A stretch of 64,000 bases of DNA, taken from assembly GCA_963922205.1 (NCBI GenBank), contig CAWUHX010000046.1, forward strand, positions 1,178,001 to 1,242,000. The letters are read 5' to 3'. The translations under genes were made by a program, and so were the position numbers. Below are positions 36,701 through 45,922 of this stretch, piece after piece. This DNA comes from Romanomermis culicivorax (lineage: Eukaryota; Nematoda; Enoplea; Mermithida; Mermithidae). Every line of letters begins with the position of its first letter. Position 1 is the first letter of the stretch. The notes beneath the pieces were generated by a model. It worked only from the letters and a program-made list of their open reading frames with translations. It was not told the DNA's origin and searched no databases.

Positions 36701-37114
36701 GCTGAAAATTTGCGAGCATAATTAAATAATTTCCAACATTTTGATCGAAAAATTCTGCGCACAGTAAAAGCTCGATGTTGATTTTAACAATATTACCAAT
36801 TCTACCAAATGGGAAATAGACGATAGAATCGAAAATGAAGAACAAATTATTTACTATTCAAAGCAAGCGGGTTATTGATTATTTTAATGTGAAACTTATT
36901 GATGACAGTGTGCATACTGTGTAAACGTGTAAAAATTCATCTTTTTTGCCTAGGAGGTTCACTTTTCGACGTGAAAATCACTCGAAGAAGCACTAGTACT
37001 CAAAAAGCTACTGCTAAACCAGCGTGGTCCGAAGACAATCTGCCGCCAGGTCATCCGCCCATAACTGACATCGATGGCAAAAGATTGCCTAAGCCAGATT
37101 GGCATCCTAAATAA
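24792..37114 (+). CDS. Secreted protein of unknown function, four exons
   Basis: Exons: 24792-24837, 24912-25091, 29540-29644, 36954-37114. Together they make 492 nt, exactly 164 codons (163 residues plus stop). Exon 1 encodes a signal peptide, MVLFQSILPLCLIIA. Exon 2 has one Cys, a polar Ala/Thr-rich stretch (ASRNEAAQTTTNDAAPQA) and a probable coiled coil (KAIEQKMDVLLAQMDLLNEM). Exon 3 is Ala/Pro-rich (EKSENAAPAQKLQAPLAF). Exon 4 is basic, then ends WSEDNLPPGHPP and KRLPKPDWHPK. All three introns are phase 1 with good sites (GTAAAA/GTCCAG, GTAAGA/TGCAG, GTAATG/CCTAG). Introns 2 and 3 are 4.4 and 7.3 kb and full of transposons, so further phase-1 exons could be hidden. A decayed paralogue lies at 8398-10317. 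No known family recognised; role in secretion inferred from the signal peptide only. Confidence 0.6.
25145..25592. mobile_element. Element with subterminal TTCCTCGAAAAG repeats
   Basis: At the left, boxes of the type CCCGATTCCTCGAAAAG occur about four times (25160-25240). At the right, their inverses TTTTCGAGGAATCGGGAC recur (25455-25512), closing with GCGGAATAGGGACC. Subterminal repeats in inverse orientation around a unique core are typical of non-autonomous DNA transposons. It lies in intron 2 of the secreted gene. Confidence 0.55.
25403..25420 (+). repeat. Interstitial telomere repeat (TTAGGC)3
   Basis: Three perfect TTAGGC units, preceded by a partial unit and followed by TTA. TTAGGC is the nematode telomere hexamer. 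It lies inside the element at 25145-25592, so it may have travelled with it. Confidence 0.8.
26605..27765. mobile_element. Element with arrays of CAATACAGCGA-type subterminal repeats
   Basis: The left arm (26630-26825) holds about a dozen degenerate units of about 15 bp, consensus TCTCAAAACAGCGA. The right arm (27605-27755) holds the same units inverted (TCGCTGTTTTGAGA). The core includes an AATAAATAAAGCAAAATGAA purine-rich stretch. A second copy of left arm plus core lies at 38085-38720. The regular units are transposase-binding-like repeats, not CRISPR: spacing is continuous and there are no spacers. It lies in intron 2 of the secreted gene. Open frames across it are artefacts. Confidence 0.65.
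28590..28745. repeat. Interspersed repeat, inverse of 63600-63735
   Basis: The blocks ACAGGAGTTTTCAAATTCGT, AATTAAATAATTAAATATA and AATGGCGGTAAAATT appear here and, as the reverse complement, at 63600-63735. This is one repeat family in opposite orientations 35 kb apart. Confidence 0.55.
28832..29293. mobile_element. hAT-type MITE, TSD AACCTAGC
   Basis: Ends CAGTGTTTTTTTTGTACT and, inverted, AGTACAAAAAAAATACTG. It is flanked by AACCTAGC at 28824-28831 and 29294-29301 (8/8). TTTGTACTGGTACAAACG and TTTGTACCGGTACAAACG near the two ends are internal palindromes. 462 bp, non-coding, in intron 2 of the secreted gene. Confidence 0.85.
29316..29330 (-). repeat. Short interstitial TTAGGC run, reverse orientation
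   Basis: TAAGCCTAAGCCTAA, two and a half telomere hexamers on the minus strand, just outside the hAT-type MITE. Confidence 0.6.
29650..31760. other. Intron 3 sequence without recognised features
   Basis: Part of the 7.3-kb third intron of the secreted gene. It is AT-rich with short open frames only; a partial TAGAAGCATTATAAACAGA terminus near 29733 resembles the TA-type MITE. No further phase-1 exon with convincing codons was found. Confidence 0.4.
31770..34240. repeat. Large interspersed repeat, split by a hAT-type MITE
   Basis: Blocks from 31850-32460 and 33500-34130 align in order with 41850-42830, including CAACAAGCCAAAACCAAAAAG, AGGAAAAATCAAAAGG and GCATGAAAGGTCTAATTTTTC. Between them sits the insertion at 32463-33492. 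A third, partial version (GTGCAACTTGGG, GGTTTAATTTTTCAGTGAAT) is at 44225-44770. It probably represents a long non-autonomous element; no protein found. Confidence 0.6.
32463..33492. mobile_element. hAT-type element, TSD CAATTTAC, empty site known
   Basis: Perfect 12-bp inverted ends TAGGGTTGTCCC..GGGACAACCCTA are flanked by CAATTTAC at 32455-32462 and 33493-33500 (8/8). GC-rich subterminal blocks CCCCGACCCCGG occur at both ends. The related repeat at about 42265-42285 has a single uninterrupted AATTTACAAATCATAAT, i.e. the empty site. 1030 bp without coding capacity. Confidence 0.9.
34290..34510 (+). pseudogene. Tc1/mariner transposase C-terminal fragment
   Basis: The segment PPYSPDLNTLDYFVSKVLR matches the catalytic third-Asp region (SPDLNP.DYF) of Tc1/mariner transposases, followed after a probable frameshift by a short helical stretch. 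The first two catalytic residues and the DNA-binding domain are missing. Confidence 0.5.
34690..35799 (-). pseudogene. Decayed mariner-like transposase gene
   Basis: On the minus strand: an N-terminal helix-turn-helix segment (35629-35444) with AHAILNLNKRFDETGSV; then FHPTLVHGLLEDDYDRGLEF; then LWSDESTFHLDAH (first Asp); WFLHDRAPTHY (second Asp region); and DLTPPDFFLWGFVKDKV (third Asp), with GNLDQLRQYITETL at the end. Several stops and frame changes interrupt it. At the 5' end the sequence TTTTGGAACACCCAGTATA (about 35782-35800) matches the well-known CTGGGTGTTCCAAAA terminus type; the other terminus was not found. It lies in intron 3 of the secreted gene. Confidence 0.75.
35846..36077. mobile_element. 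MITE with CATACATGCACATAGG end, TSD GTACTGTA
   Basis: Starts CATACATGCACATAGG and ends GCCGTGCATGTCTG. It is flanked by GTACTGTA at 35838-35845 and 36078-36085 (8/8). The paralogous intron at about 9655-9685 reads AGAAATGTACACTTCAAGCA without an insertion. A diverged relative lies at 37380-37625. 232 bp. Confidence 0.8.
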
Positions 37115-37149
37115 TATTCCGCACTACTTTTATGGAGCCGCTGGTGAAA

Positions 37150-37375
37150 CCTGGAACTGGGCCTTAAACCACCGGAATCGGCACGATGTGACCATATTCA
37201 ATTTTTTGGGGCTAAAATCTGGATTCTAAATTCAGGCTTTTACTCCACCGTCCTAGCCATACAATCACGTATAGGAAGGGTATGAGGAATGTATTAATCC
37301 CTACCTATAAGGTGTTTAAAATTGATCGTTGGGTGTCAAATTTTGGAGAAAAATGACTGTTTTAGTGGACATTTA
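37150..37375. other. 3' flank of the secreted gene, nothing recognised
   Basis: It follows the stop at 37112-37114. The sequence is more GC-balanced than the average of the window, but I see no AATAAA close to the stop and no exon-like segment. Confidence 0.3.
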
Positions 37376-37379
37376 GGAA

Positions 37380-37625
37380 CATCTCATACATAGACATAGA
37401 GGATAGGAGAGGTCCGTTGACCCTGAACAACCCCACTGGCCCGAAAAAAATCGTCAAACGCCGCGTTGAACTTTTTCGAGGACAGTTTTATTGATCATTT
37501 TTATCAAAATCCTGTATGAAAAACGTGGAGCTCTGCTTTTTGCTGACCCAAACCCAACCCCTCGATGAAAAACCTGAGAACACTCCCCTCTGAAAAATTT
37601 GCCGTGCATGACTAGAACTTTTCAC
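37380..37625. repeat. Diverged copy of the 35846-36077 MITE
   Basis: It shares, in order, CATACATAGACATAGAGG, AAAAAAATCGTCAAACGCC, TCCTGTATGAAAAACGTG, GCTGACCCAAACCCAACCCC and TTTGCCGTGCATGACTAGA with that element. Target duplication no longer readable. Confidence 0.6.
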
Positions 37626-38084
37626 GCACAAACTCTGAACTTTACCCCTGTACCCACGAATTTTTTCCGATGATGGGGACAGACGTTTTTTTCACTCAAT
37701 TTTCTGTGAAATTGGCATTTCTGACTTGAATTTTTCTTGTTGAAACCCCGCTTTTTTAACACTTGAAACATTTCGGGAGAAATTGCCCCCCACCCCCTGC
37801 CTGTACCTAAAAATCTGACCTAGTGGATCGCTGGCGCTGACCCAAAACCATATGTACATTAGAACCGACACCCCCTACGTTTGCATATTTTTCTGTTCGA
37901 ATCCGGTTTTGAGTTTCACCAACTGCTCTCTTATTTTAGAACGATTTGAAATAATAAAAGCCATGTGATTGTAACAGGACTTATTTGGAAATAGTATTAT
38001 AGTTGCCTTGCAATACTATATTATTGTTGCCCAGTGCAAGTAATATTATAGTGGACCTTCAAAGTGACAACGTGAACGCAAAGG

Positions 38085-38720
38085 CGTGTCCCCAATACAG
38101 CGAAACGCACAACAGCGAAACTCAAAATAGCGATTCTCATTAGAACGAAGTCTCAATACGGCGATTCTCATTGCAGCGAATTCTCAAAACAGCGATTCTC
38201 AATACAACGAAATCTCAATACGGCGATTCTCAAAGCAGAGAGGTCTCAAAACATTGGTTTTCAACACATTATTTTTACATTAAATATGCAACCGTTTTTG
38301 CTAGGTATATTTTTAGTTGCATTTGGCCATCCAACTTTCACGTGCTTTTGTGCTGCTGCAGTATAGGTATGCACAAACGGACCATGCCAAAACTGCAAAA
38401 AAATATCTGTCAGGAAAAACTTTTTGCGAAACGTTTGAAAAAAACAAAAGCAAAAAATTATCATGAGGATATATCATTAAAGTTGTTTTGTATGGAGCTT
38501 AATTGCAAAAAAAATAAACTAATAAAATAAATAAAGCAAAATGAAATAAGCAAATAAGATGTAATGAATAAAATAATTAAGCAATAAAGACAGAACTAAA
38601 AAGAAATAATAAAGAAACGAAACGTAAAATAATGTAATAAAAATTAGGCAAAAAATAGAACAAAAGTACACAACCAGAAAAGATTAACAAAAAGAGCAAA
38701 AGGTGGCCCAAAATAAGAAA
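38085..38720. mobile_element. Second copy of the CAGCGA-repeat element (right-truncated)
   Basis: Begins GGCGTGTCCCCAATACAGCG and carries about ten degenerate CTCAATACGGCGATT units to 38255. It continues with the same core as 26850-27330 (GTTTGAAAAAAACAAAAGCA, AATAAATAAAGCAAAATGAA). The inverted right-arm repeats of the first copy are missing. Confidence 0.6.
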
Positions 38721-39408
38721 CATATAAAACGAAATGCGAGAAAAATTGAAAACGTTCACATGGGGCGGGTAGAAAAAAACGTGAGTCCTATAACTGGTAA
38801 AATTTCATCGATGTATATTCACAATGGTTGCTCAACAGGGTTTCTCGTAAAAGATGCAACAAAAACTCCTCTCTTCAGGAATTTGATTTGAAATGATCGA
38901 ATTCCGCGAGTTTAATATTACAAAATGAACGTGGGCTGTGCGGCTGCAGCAGTCAATCTGTAGGAAAGTGTTCTACAGTTGCGAGCATCCTGTTTCAAAC
39001 CACGTGACGTTAGACAGGCAAAAATAGATCGAAAATGCCTTTCCAATATAGTGAAGGGCTGCCGTTTTCCCCAAACAATCACTCGATTTTTGAACTATAA
39101 TAAAAATTTTCTAAATTTTCGATTTTTTCATTTGAAGCACTTCCTTCGGAAAGCATCAAGCCTAGATCAATAAAAATTTATCAGAACTTCGAGCCATATA
39201 TATGATTCGCATGCTGAGTTCTCTAAACTTTACAGGTTGGGCATTTTACCCAGATTCAAAAGTAGATTTGAAAGACAATCTACAGTTCCCAAGCCACTGC
39301 GGGATGATGAGTGATGATGCTACTTTCACAGCCACTGCAGGAATGTAGGACTAAAAAATAAAAGGATAAAATTCCACACATCATAGCTTATGGTGGTCGG
39401 AGGTATCT

Positions 39409-39702
39409 TTAAACAGAATTTTTCTCTTCTTGGGTCTCATTTTCAACTGTTACTTTCTTGCAAAGCGTAAAATGTTCGTTTCTGAAGGGCCATCCGGTAA
39501 ATGCAATGACTTCTGATCCATTTCCACGAGTATGTACGCCTTCTTTACAGATGAGCAGCAAACAGTAAAAAAAATTTTCTGGAAATTTTACCAATGCAAT
39601 AATGGATTAAAATGAGAAAATAAATTTTGCGGCACCCGATGGGAGTGTTTGGAAATGGTCATAAGCAAAATTTTTCCATTTCAGACGGCCTACTTTCGAC
39701 AT
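39409..39702 (-). CDS. Small two-exon gene downstream of GPKOW
   Basis: Minus strand: ATG at 39702; exon 1 39702-39636 (MSKVGRLKWKNFAYDHFQTL); phase-1 intron of 57 bases (39635-39579, GTGCCG..TTCCAG); exon 2 39578-39409 with a hydrophobic FFYCLLLIC, then EVIAFTGWPFRNEHF and a charged end VENETQEEKNSV. Total 79 codons including stop; the frame is kept only if the intron is removed, since reading through meets a TAA. A good acceptor (GATATTTACAG) lies about 35 bases upstream of the ATG, compatible with trans-splicing. It follows GPKOW on the same strand by about 390 bases, so operon membership is possible. Family not recognised. Confidence 0.4.
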
Positions 39703-40094
39703 TTTAAACCCTTTAAAAAAGGTGTTATATGGAGTAATTACTGTAAATATCACGCCAAAAGAAAGCTTATCCTCTCCTGTAAAAAAGGAATATTCATGTA
39801 TGGAATAAAGTGACTCTTATCCTAAAATATGGATTGCTAGAAGAACCAATGAAAATGTCAAAAATTACCGATTTTCAAACTTTGGCATAAAAGTGACGGC
39901 GCCAATTTTCATTTTTAAGAGAAACTAATGATATCATGAAACTCAGCGTAAATATTTCATTTTGAGATATGATCAATTTTCAAATCAAAATCATAAAAAA
40001 TGCACAAAAGATGACGAAAATATATTCACAACGAAACTCATAATCTCCAGTGAATTGCTGATAAAAAAATCACAACTCAAAGATTGACTAAATT

Positions 40095-40100
40095 TTATTT
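40095..40100 (-). terminator. AATAAA polyadenylation signal of GPKOW
   Basis: AATAAA on the minus strand, seven bases beyond the stop codon of the gene; very short 3' UTR implied. Confidence 0.6.
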
Positions 40101-40106
40101 AAAAAA

Positions 40107-41369
40107 TTAATCATTCGAATGTCCTACAAATTCGCATATATCATCGAAAGAAAAATTCAAAATTTTTTCCGATTCCTCGTCCAATAATCTAATGGTAGCT
40201 TCGGATTTTTTAGAATCACGTTCGATCAATTTTCCTGTACGCCCTTTATAACGGCCGGTCAAAATTTTGACGTGGCTTCCTCGATCTTTGGGGACAATGG
40301 TTTCTAATTTCGTGAAATGTAGATCATCCAAAATTTTTCGATTCGAAATTAAACGACAATTACAATTTTCGGGCGTGGTAACATCTAAAATGATCATTTT
40401 TTCTTTAAAATATTTACTTTTTCGATCGATTAGACGAACTTTCAAATCGGCGAATAACCAAGACGCGGTTTTAGGCGATTTTGAAACATTATCGTTACCG
40501 TCCCGCTTTTTTTCCGGAGCGTTTTCGACCGATTCTTCATTTTTAACCTTTTCGTATTCCGACTTTTGTACTATTTGGGCGGCAAATTGACCTAAATTTA
40601 GAATCTCTTTTTCGTTATCGCGTAATTTGACGAATAAACGAGCTCCTTCGTTATCGACGCCCACTACGACGCCATATTGTCCATTTTTAACGATTCTGAC
40701 AAAATCGCCTTTTTTGATCGACGTCGTCGAATTTTGATTCTTTTCGTCGATCGTCAATTTCGATTTTTGCGATTCGGCTCCTAAACCTAGACCTCGCGGT
40801 CGAGGTTCCGTTATCCAAGGTTTGACGATTTTGTTCGACGATCGGCCTATAGGCAAGCCTTCCCGCCAACCCATTCCACGTAGTAGAGCTTTGCCGAAAC
40901 ATTCGACCGGAATATCGTCGTAATCGGCTTCGGCTGACGATTCCGGTAAATTCGTTGTTCGTTTAAAATCGATTTTTTCTTCAACTTGAATTTTACGTTT
41001 CAAATCCGCTTTATCATTTTCAAATTCGCCTTCTTTAAATTTTCGAACATCTTCCAATAAAGCCATTTTTGCTATAGAATATTCGTCGTTTGGCGATTTT
41101 CCCGCTAAATTTAATGTATTTTGTAAGGGCGGAATAACAATCGCCGAATCCTTATCATTATCATCTTGTTTTTTGACGTCTTGGAAACCTTTTTCGCGAT
41201 CTAAAGCGATTATCGATTTTTTTGATCGGTAATCTTCGCTCGCCGTCTCGTCGTCTCCTTCGTCTTTGGATGAAAAATTAACCGTCGCCGAAGACGAGGG
41301 GGTTTCCGATGACGACGGAACTAATTTGGAACGAATTTGTTTGGAAAATTTGAACGAAATTGACGCCAT
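40107..41369 (-). CDS. GPKOW: G-patch and KOW domain protein (GPKOW / Spp2-like)
   Basis: 420 residues in one exon. GPKOW proteins are nuclear spliceosome components; the G-patch binds and stimulates the helicase DHX16/Prp2. The first 145 residues are Ser-rich, charged and probably disordered. The G-patch is at about 153-198: DDIPVECFGKALLRGMGWRE, then RPRGLGLG. KOW 1 is at about 219-250 (KKGDFVRIVKNGQYGVVVG). A second unit follows: SWLFADLKVRLIDRKSKYF (303-321), the TPENCNCRL strand, and KOW 2 (SHVKILTGRYKGRTGKLIE, 365-383). This order is the standard GPKOW layout and the length is close to relatives. An acceptor-like TTTACCAG ends five bases before the ATG, as for spliced-leader addition. 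It is intronless, unlike other genes here, and rich in TCG/CGA-type codons. Confidence 0.93.
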   Translation of the reverse strand: MASISFKFSKQIRSKLVPSSSETPSSSATVNFSSKDEGDDETASEDYRSKKSIIALDREKGFQDVKKQDDNDKDSAIVIPPLQNTLNLAGKSPNDEYSIAKMALLEDVRKFKEGEFENDKADLKRKIQVEEKIDFKRTTNLPESSAEADYDDIPVECFGKALLRGMGWREGLPIGRSSNKIVKPWITEPRPRGLGLGAESQKSKLTIDEKNQNSTTSIKKGDFVRIVKNGQYGVVVGVDNEGARLFVKLRDNEKEILNLGQFAAQIVQKSEYEKVKNEESVENAPEKKRDGNDNVSKSPKTASWLFADLKVRLIDRKSKYFKEKMIILDVTTPENCNCRLISNRKILDDLHFTKLETIVPKDRGSHVKILTGRYKGRTGKLIERDSKKSEATIRLLDEESEKILNFSFDDICEFVGHSND

Positions 41370-41373
41370 TTTT

Positions 41374-41383
41374 CCTGGTAAAT
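41374..41383 (-). promoter_or_regulatory. Putative spliced-leader acceptor of GPKOW
   Basis: On the minus strand AATTTACCAG ends five bases before the ATG with a pyrimidine/T-rich tract upstream. The position fits a nematode trans-splice site; it could also be a chance AG. Confidence 0.4.
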
Positions 41384-41682
41384 TTTGTCCTAAAAACCAT
41401 AAAAATAAGTATGATGCGAAGCGCAGGAAAAGTTGACATTTTTGTCCAACAATAATTATTCTCTATAAAAAAAATTGCATTGCTCAACAAAAAAATGACA
41501 CTTCTGACCGTTTTTTAAAAGTAATCATTTTGTCAAAGACGACTATAATTGACATTTTTGAAAAAAATATTTTTCTGCCAAAATTAACAGTTTTCTGCCA
41601 AAACAATTACATTAGTGACATTCTCAATCCTTTTCGTTGAAAAATGGCTACCTTTTACAGAAAAATGACATTCGTCCGATTG

Positions 41683-41850
41683 TTGAAGGGCTTCCTATGT
41701 GGCGCCGTAGCTGTCCCACCATTGGCCAATGTCGGGGTAGGTGTAACCATCCCGACCAGGGCTCAACAAAAATGGCCGGGTTCGGGACCCATGGATTGGC
41801 TGGGCCTGAACCGGGCCCGGGTACCCAGTCGATCACTGCCCCTAGGATCA
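41683..41850. repeat. Half copy of the 21650-22013 fold-back element
   Basis: It contains GTTGAAGGGCTTCCTATGTG, the GGCGCCGTAGCTGTCCCACC block and AACAAAAATGGCCGGGTTCG, all present in the larger element. One arm and the tandem core are missing. Confidence 0.6.
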
Positions 41851-42900
41851 AAATCTAACAGGCCAATCCGAATTTCAACAAGCCAAAACTAAAAAGTTTA
41901 TAAAAGAATGTAGCAATAAAAACCCATGTGCAACTTGGGGAAAAAATTTGGTTGCACAGATAAATTTTTAGTAAAAATTGATGAATTCGCTTAGTTTCAT
42001 CAGAAAACTCAAGATATACTGTTTTTTCAGACTTTTAAAACAGTATATCTTGAGTTTTGGAGGAAAAATCAAAAGGTTGGCTAAAGTAACTTGTTCGGTG
42101 CCTAGCGCCTAAAAATTTTGATTTCGAGGCTCTAGAACGTCGGAAAATTCACTTTTTCAGAACATTCTTTTGTAACCACTGATGATCGATTGTGATCTTT
42201 TCACTATTTGGCTAGCGAAAGAAGTCAAACATTTTTCCTCCACTTTCGATCTGATATATCTGGAGCCAGTAATTTACAAATCATAATGATTTATCAAAGG
42301 AGATTGTTTTCAAACCATCTAAGGCGTGAAAAAACGCGATAGGTATACTACGGACTTGAATATCGGTAATTAATTTTGGCGCTTATCAGCAGAAGAAAAT
42401 TTTGAATTTTGATATTCTATAGCGTCGGAAAATGAATATTTTCAATATGTATTTCCTGCATGAAAGGTCTAATTTTTCCGTGAATTCAATGTGTTTTCAA
42501 TTGGGCCAACTGAAATTCAAAAATTAGGCACGCAAAAAGGAATTTAAATGACTCCTTCATTTAAATTTAAAAATAAGAACCTCTGCCGTTCACCCATGCT
42601 GATGACGTTTTAATTATTTTCCAAATGCAAAAAATTATGTTCACGAAAGCCGAAAATTCTAAAGGACTGCAAAATGATTTTATAAAAATAATCTACAGAA
42701 AAATTATGATTTTCGTCGAATACGTGAAAAAACAATACAACGTTGAACATTCGTCAATAACATGTTTGTTTTTCAAAACTATAAGCATAAGCTAGGCCGA
42801 CATTTTCTAACCGCGCAACAGAATTGATGCCAAGAATCATTAAAAAATTTTCCGGAAAATTTCCCGGCGCGAAGCGCCGCGCTTCAATTCATTTACAATT
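41851..42900. repeat. Second copy of the large repeat of 31770-34240
   Basis: It aligns with that repeat in the same orientation and lacks the hAT-type insertion, preserving its empty target near 42270. It carries a local inverted duplication GTATATCTTGAGTTTT near 42010-42060 not present in the other copy. Confidence 0.6.
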
Positions 42901-43382
42901 TTTTACAGGTGCGCGGTTAGAAAAGGTCTATTTAGTTAGTGCTTTAGGTTCTAATTATCAACATATTATGGATAAATGTTTGATCCTGTATTGTTTGTTG
43001 ACGAATTTGATGAAAACTAACATTTTTCTCGGTCATTTTCCCAAAATATTTTGCGATCTTCATAAAAATTTTGACTTTCATGTGATTTCATGACATTACT
43101 CTAGTCTAGTCATATTAATCTTTTCATTTTCTCTCCAAAACTCAGAAAATTGGGTTTTAAATGTCTAAAACTGACGCGGATCGAATGAAATACTAGAAAA
43201 CTAGTTTGCGATGGTTTTTCCGATAAATTTAAGCAAATTTATCGATTTTAGGGTGGGTAACTAAAAATTTATCTGCAACCAAAATTTTTCCCCAAGTTGC
43301 ACATTGCAAAAGAACCCTGAATTGAAGACATCATTCTAGACTGCGATTTTAGAACTTCTGTTCATGAATATCCGTTGGAGAG

Positions 43383-44996
43383 CAGTGTTTTTTTTTGCTC
43401 AAAACTTTTTGCCCCATTTGAGGAAAAATCTCAAAAAAAATTGTCCTTATGAGGAAAAATCAATTCTTTTAGTTTCCTTGCTCAAAAATCGCTCAAAATC
43501 ATTTCTGATGTGATTTTTGAACGTTTTTCATTAACTTGCATCTTATTCCGCCAATAAACCGACATTTTTTGCAAAAAGACTCGAGCTATGACCTGTTTGT
43601 AGATTCATACATGTAATTGGGGGGAAGTGCTATGGGAACCCCCCCCCCCCCCCAGAAATCGTCGACCATATGGCTAGCCATTGGGCGACCCCCCCTCAGG
43701 ATTTTCCGATCCTATGGCTAGCCATATAGTAGCCCTAGGGACCCCCCTAGTTTTGGTCGGAAAAATACTGAAAAATGTCAATTTTTTAACAAAAAGCGGT
43801 CAAAAACGTCAATTTTCTCAGCGCTTCGGCCATAAATACATTTTTTATCATTTTTTAGACAAAAATTACTACTTCTTGAACCGTTTTTAGGACATTTTTC
43901 ATGGAAAAATCGATTTTTTTTTTCTTTCAGGGACCCCTCCCCCCAAAATTTTGGGAATTACTGACCCCCGGCCCGAAAAAAGTGCTCCAAATCCCCTCAG
44001 ACCTCGGGGCTCCGTTACATGTACATGTAGATGAATACTTAAGTGAGTTTACATGAGCAAGAGACTAATTCAACTTATCTTATATTTCTCTGACGACATA
44101 GAACAACCTAATTTTGACATAACAAGTAAATCAAACAGTAAACTTTGATAAAAAGATAACAATGAAAAATAAAATTTTAAAATTGATTCTGAATACATAG
44201 CTGACAATCTGACATAAAGGTATGAACTGAACCACAGGGCTTTTTTCTACAAAAGCCAGGTTCTAATGTGCAACTTGGGTAAAAATTTTGGTTTCGCGGA
44301 TAAATTTTTGGTTGTTCACTCTAAAATCAATAAATTAGCTTAATTTTATCAGAAAAAATACCAAAAGCTGGTTTCTTCTTTTTCATTCGATTCGTGTCGG
44401 TTTCACGCTTTTGAAACCAACGGCGCCTAGTGCCAAAAAATTTACAGCTTTTATTTCCTAGACAGAAGGTTTAATTTTTCAGTGAATTCATATTCAATGA
44501 ATTTTCAGTCGGGCAGACTACAATTCAAAAACTAGGGAAGCAAACAAGAATTTTGATTCTTCAATCAGCAAGAATTCCCACTTTGACTGAACTCGAAAAG
44601 TTTTAATCACGCAAATGCCAAAATCTTTTTAAAGACCGCAAAAAGACTTTGGGAAAATAAACCGAGAAAAATCTTGCTTTTCGTCAAATTCTCAAAAAAA
44701 CGACACAGGATCAAACATTTATTCATAATATCTTGTTAATTAAAATCTATAAGCATTAGCTAGAATGACACTTTCTAACCGCGCATTGAAATAATATAGA
44801 AAAATTATTAAATAATTAAAATCCGTCGCCAAGCACCGGAAAATTTCAACAATTTTCGGTTTTATAACGCGTGAAATGCATCTCCAGAGAGGAAACCATC
44901 AAAAAATTCTTCCTCAAAGTGGTGCCTAAGCACAAAAAAATTTTCCTCGATTTCAAAAAAAGTTCCTCAAAAAGCGTCGATTGAGGAAAAAAACTG
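43383..44996. mobile_element. Composite element flanked by CGTTGGAGAG
   Basis: Starts CAGTGTTTTTTTTTGCTC and ends GAGGAAAAAAACTG; TGAGGAAAAA blocks occur inside both ends in opposite orientation. CGTTGGAGAG flanks it at 43373-43382 and 44997-45006 (10/10), longer than the usual 8 bp for hAT. It contains the MITE at 43606-44025 and part of the large 31770-type repeat. Confidence 0.55.
43606..44025. mobile_element. MITE, CATACATGTAAY family, copy D (nested)
   Basis: Starts CATACATGTAATTGGGGGG and ends GTTACATGTACA. The flanks TGTAGATT (43598-43605) and TGTAGATG (44026-44033) match at 7 of 8 positions. Internal CCATATGGCTAGCC and GGCTAGCCATATAG form the family palindrome. 420 bp, uninterrupted; same orientation as copy C. 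Confidence 0.8.
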
Positions 44997-45539
44997 CGTT
45001 GGAGAGATTTATTTTCCAGCGTTTTAGAATATAAAAACCCAAAAATTTTTCCGGCGCCTCGCGCCGGAATTTCAAACAAATTCCACTTTATCAGTTTGAT
45101 TTTAATTTATTTCTCGACGTTGTAAAGGTTCATTTTCCAGCGTTTTAGAAAGCGAAAATCAAAAAATTTTTACCATGAACTATAAAAAAGATGATTCTAA
45201 TCGGAACCACAGAAATGAATAAAACCACAGAAGCGGATAAATTCTTGAGAACTCTATCGTTAACATGCTTCACTCGCTCCTGTAGAACACCAATATATTC
45301 TTCATGAGCTCATTTTGACTAACATAACCAGATTTTTCTCAATTATTTTCCTCATTTTTGCAGGTTTCTGACTTCAAATACAACAAAGTGCTTGGATATG
45401 CTTCCTTAAATGCATAAAAAAGCATCCGTAGCACATTATAAAAGTTTTTAAAATTGAGGAAAATTTTTGGAAAATGAGGAAAAAAATTTTGGGTCCGGTG
45501 CTAATGTGGAAAAAGTCTTCGAGGAAAAAAACGGTGGTT

Positions 45540-45922
45540 TTTTGGACCCCCCCCCCCCACCCCCCAATTTGGCCAACCATACACCTAACACCCCAGTTTG
45601 GAAAAAATTAGCAAAAAAGTATAATATGTTTTTGGCCTTTTTTGGGAAAAATTTAGATTTTTTTCGACCCCCTCCCCCATACCTGTAAGAGGTCCGACCA
45701 GTTGGGGGGGGGGGGGGTAAATCCGAAATTTGGGAGGAGATGGTCGAAAAAAGTCGAAATTTTTCCCCAAAAAAGGCCAAAAAACATACACTTTTTCGAA
45801 AATGTTTTCAATTTTTCCCAAACTGGGGGGGGGGGGGTTGGGGGGAAAATGATTTTGGGTACAGAGTTGGCCGAGTTGGGGGGGGTCCCCCGGGGCCCCC
45901 AACCCCCCCCCCAAGTAAAGGT
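45540..45922. mobile_element. Two head-to-head CATACCTGTA-family MITEs
   Basis: Segment 45540-45680 is a truncated copy in one orientation (GGCCAACCATACACCT, TTTTTGGCCTTTTTTGGGAA). It joins directly to an inverted copy that starts CATACCTGTAAGAGGTCCGA at about 45679 and ends AAAGGTATG near 45925. The two form a large imperfect hairpin full of C and G runs. Compare the complete copy at 4049-4390. Confidence 0.65.
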
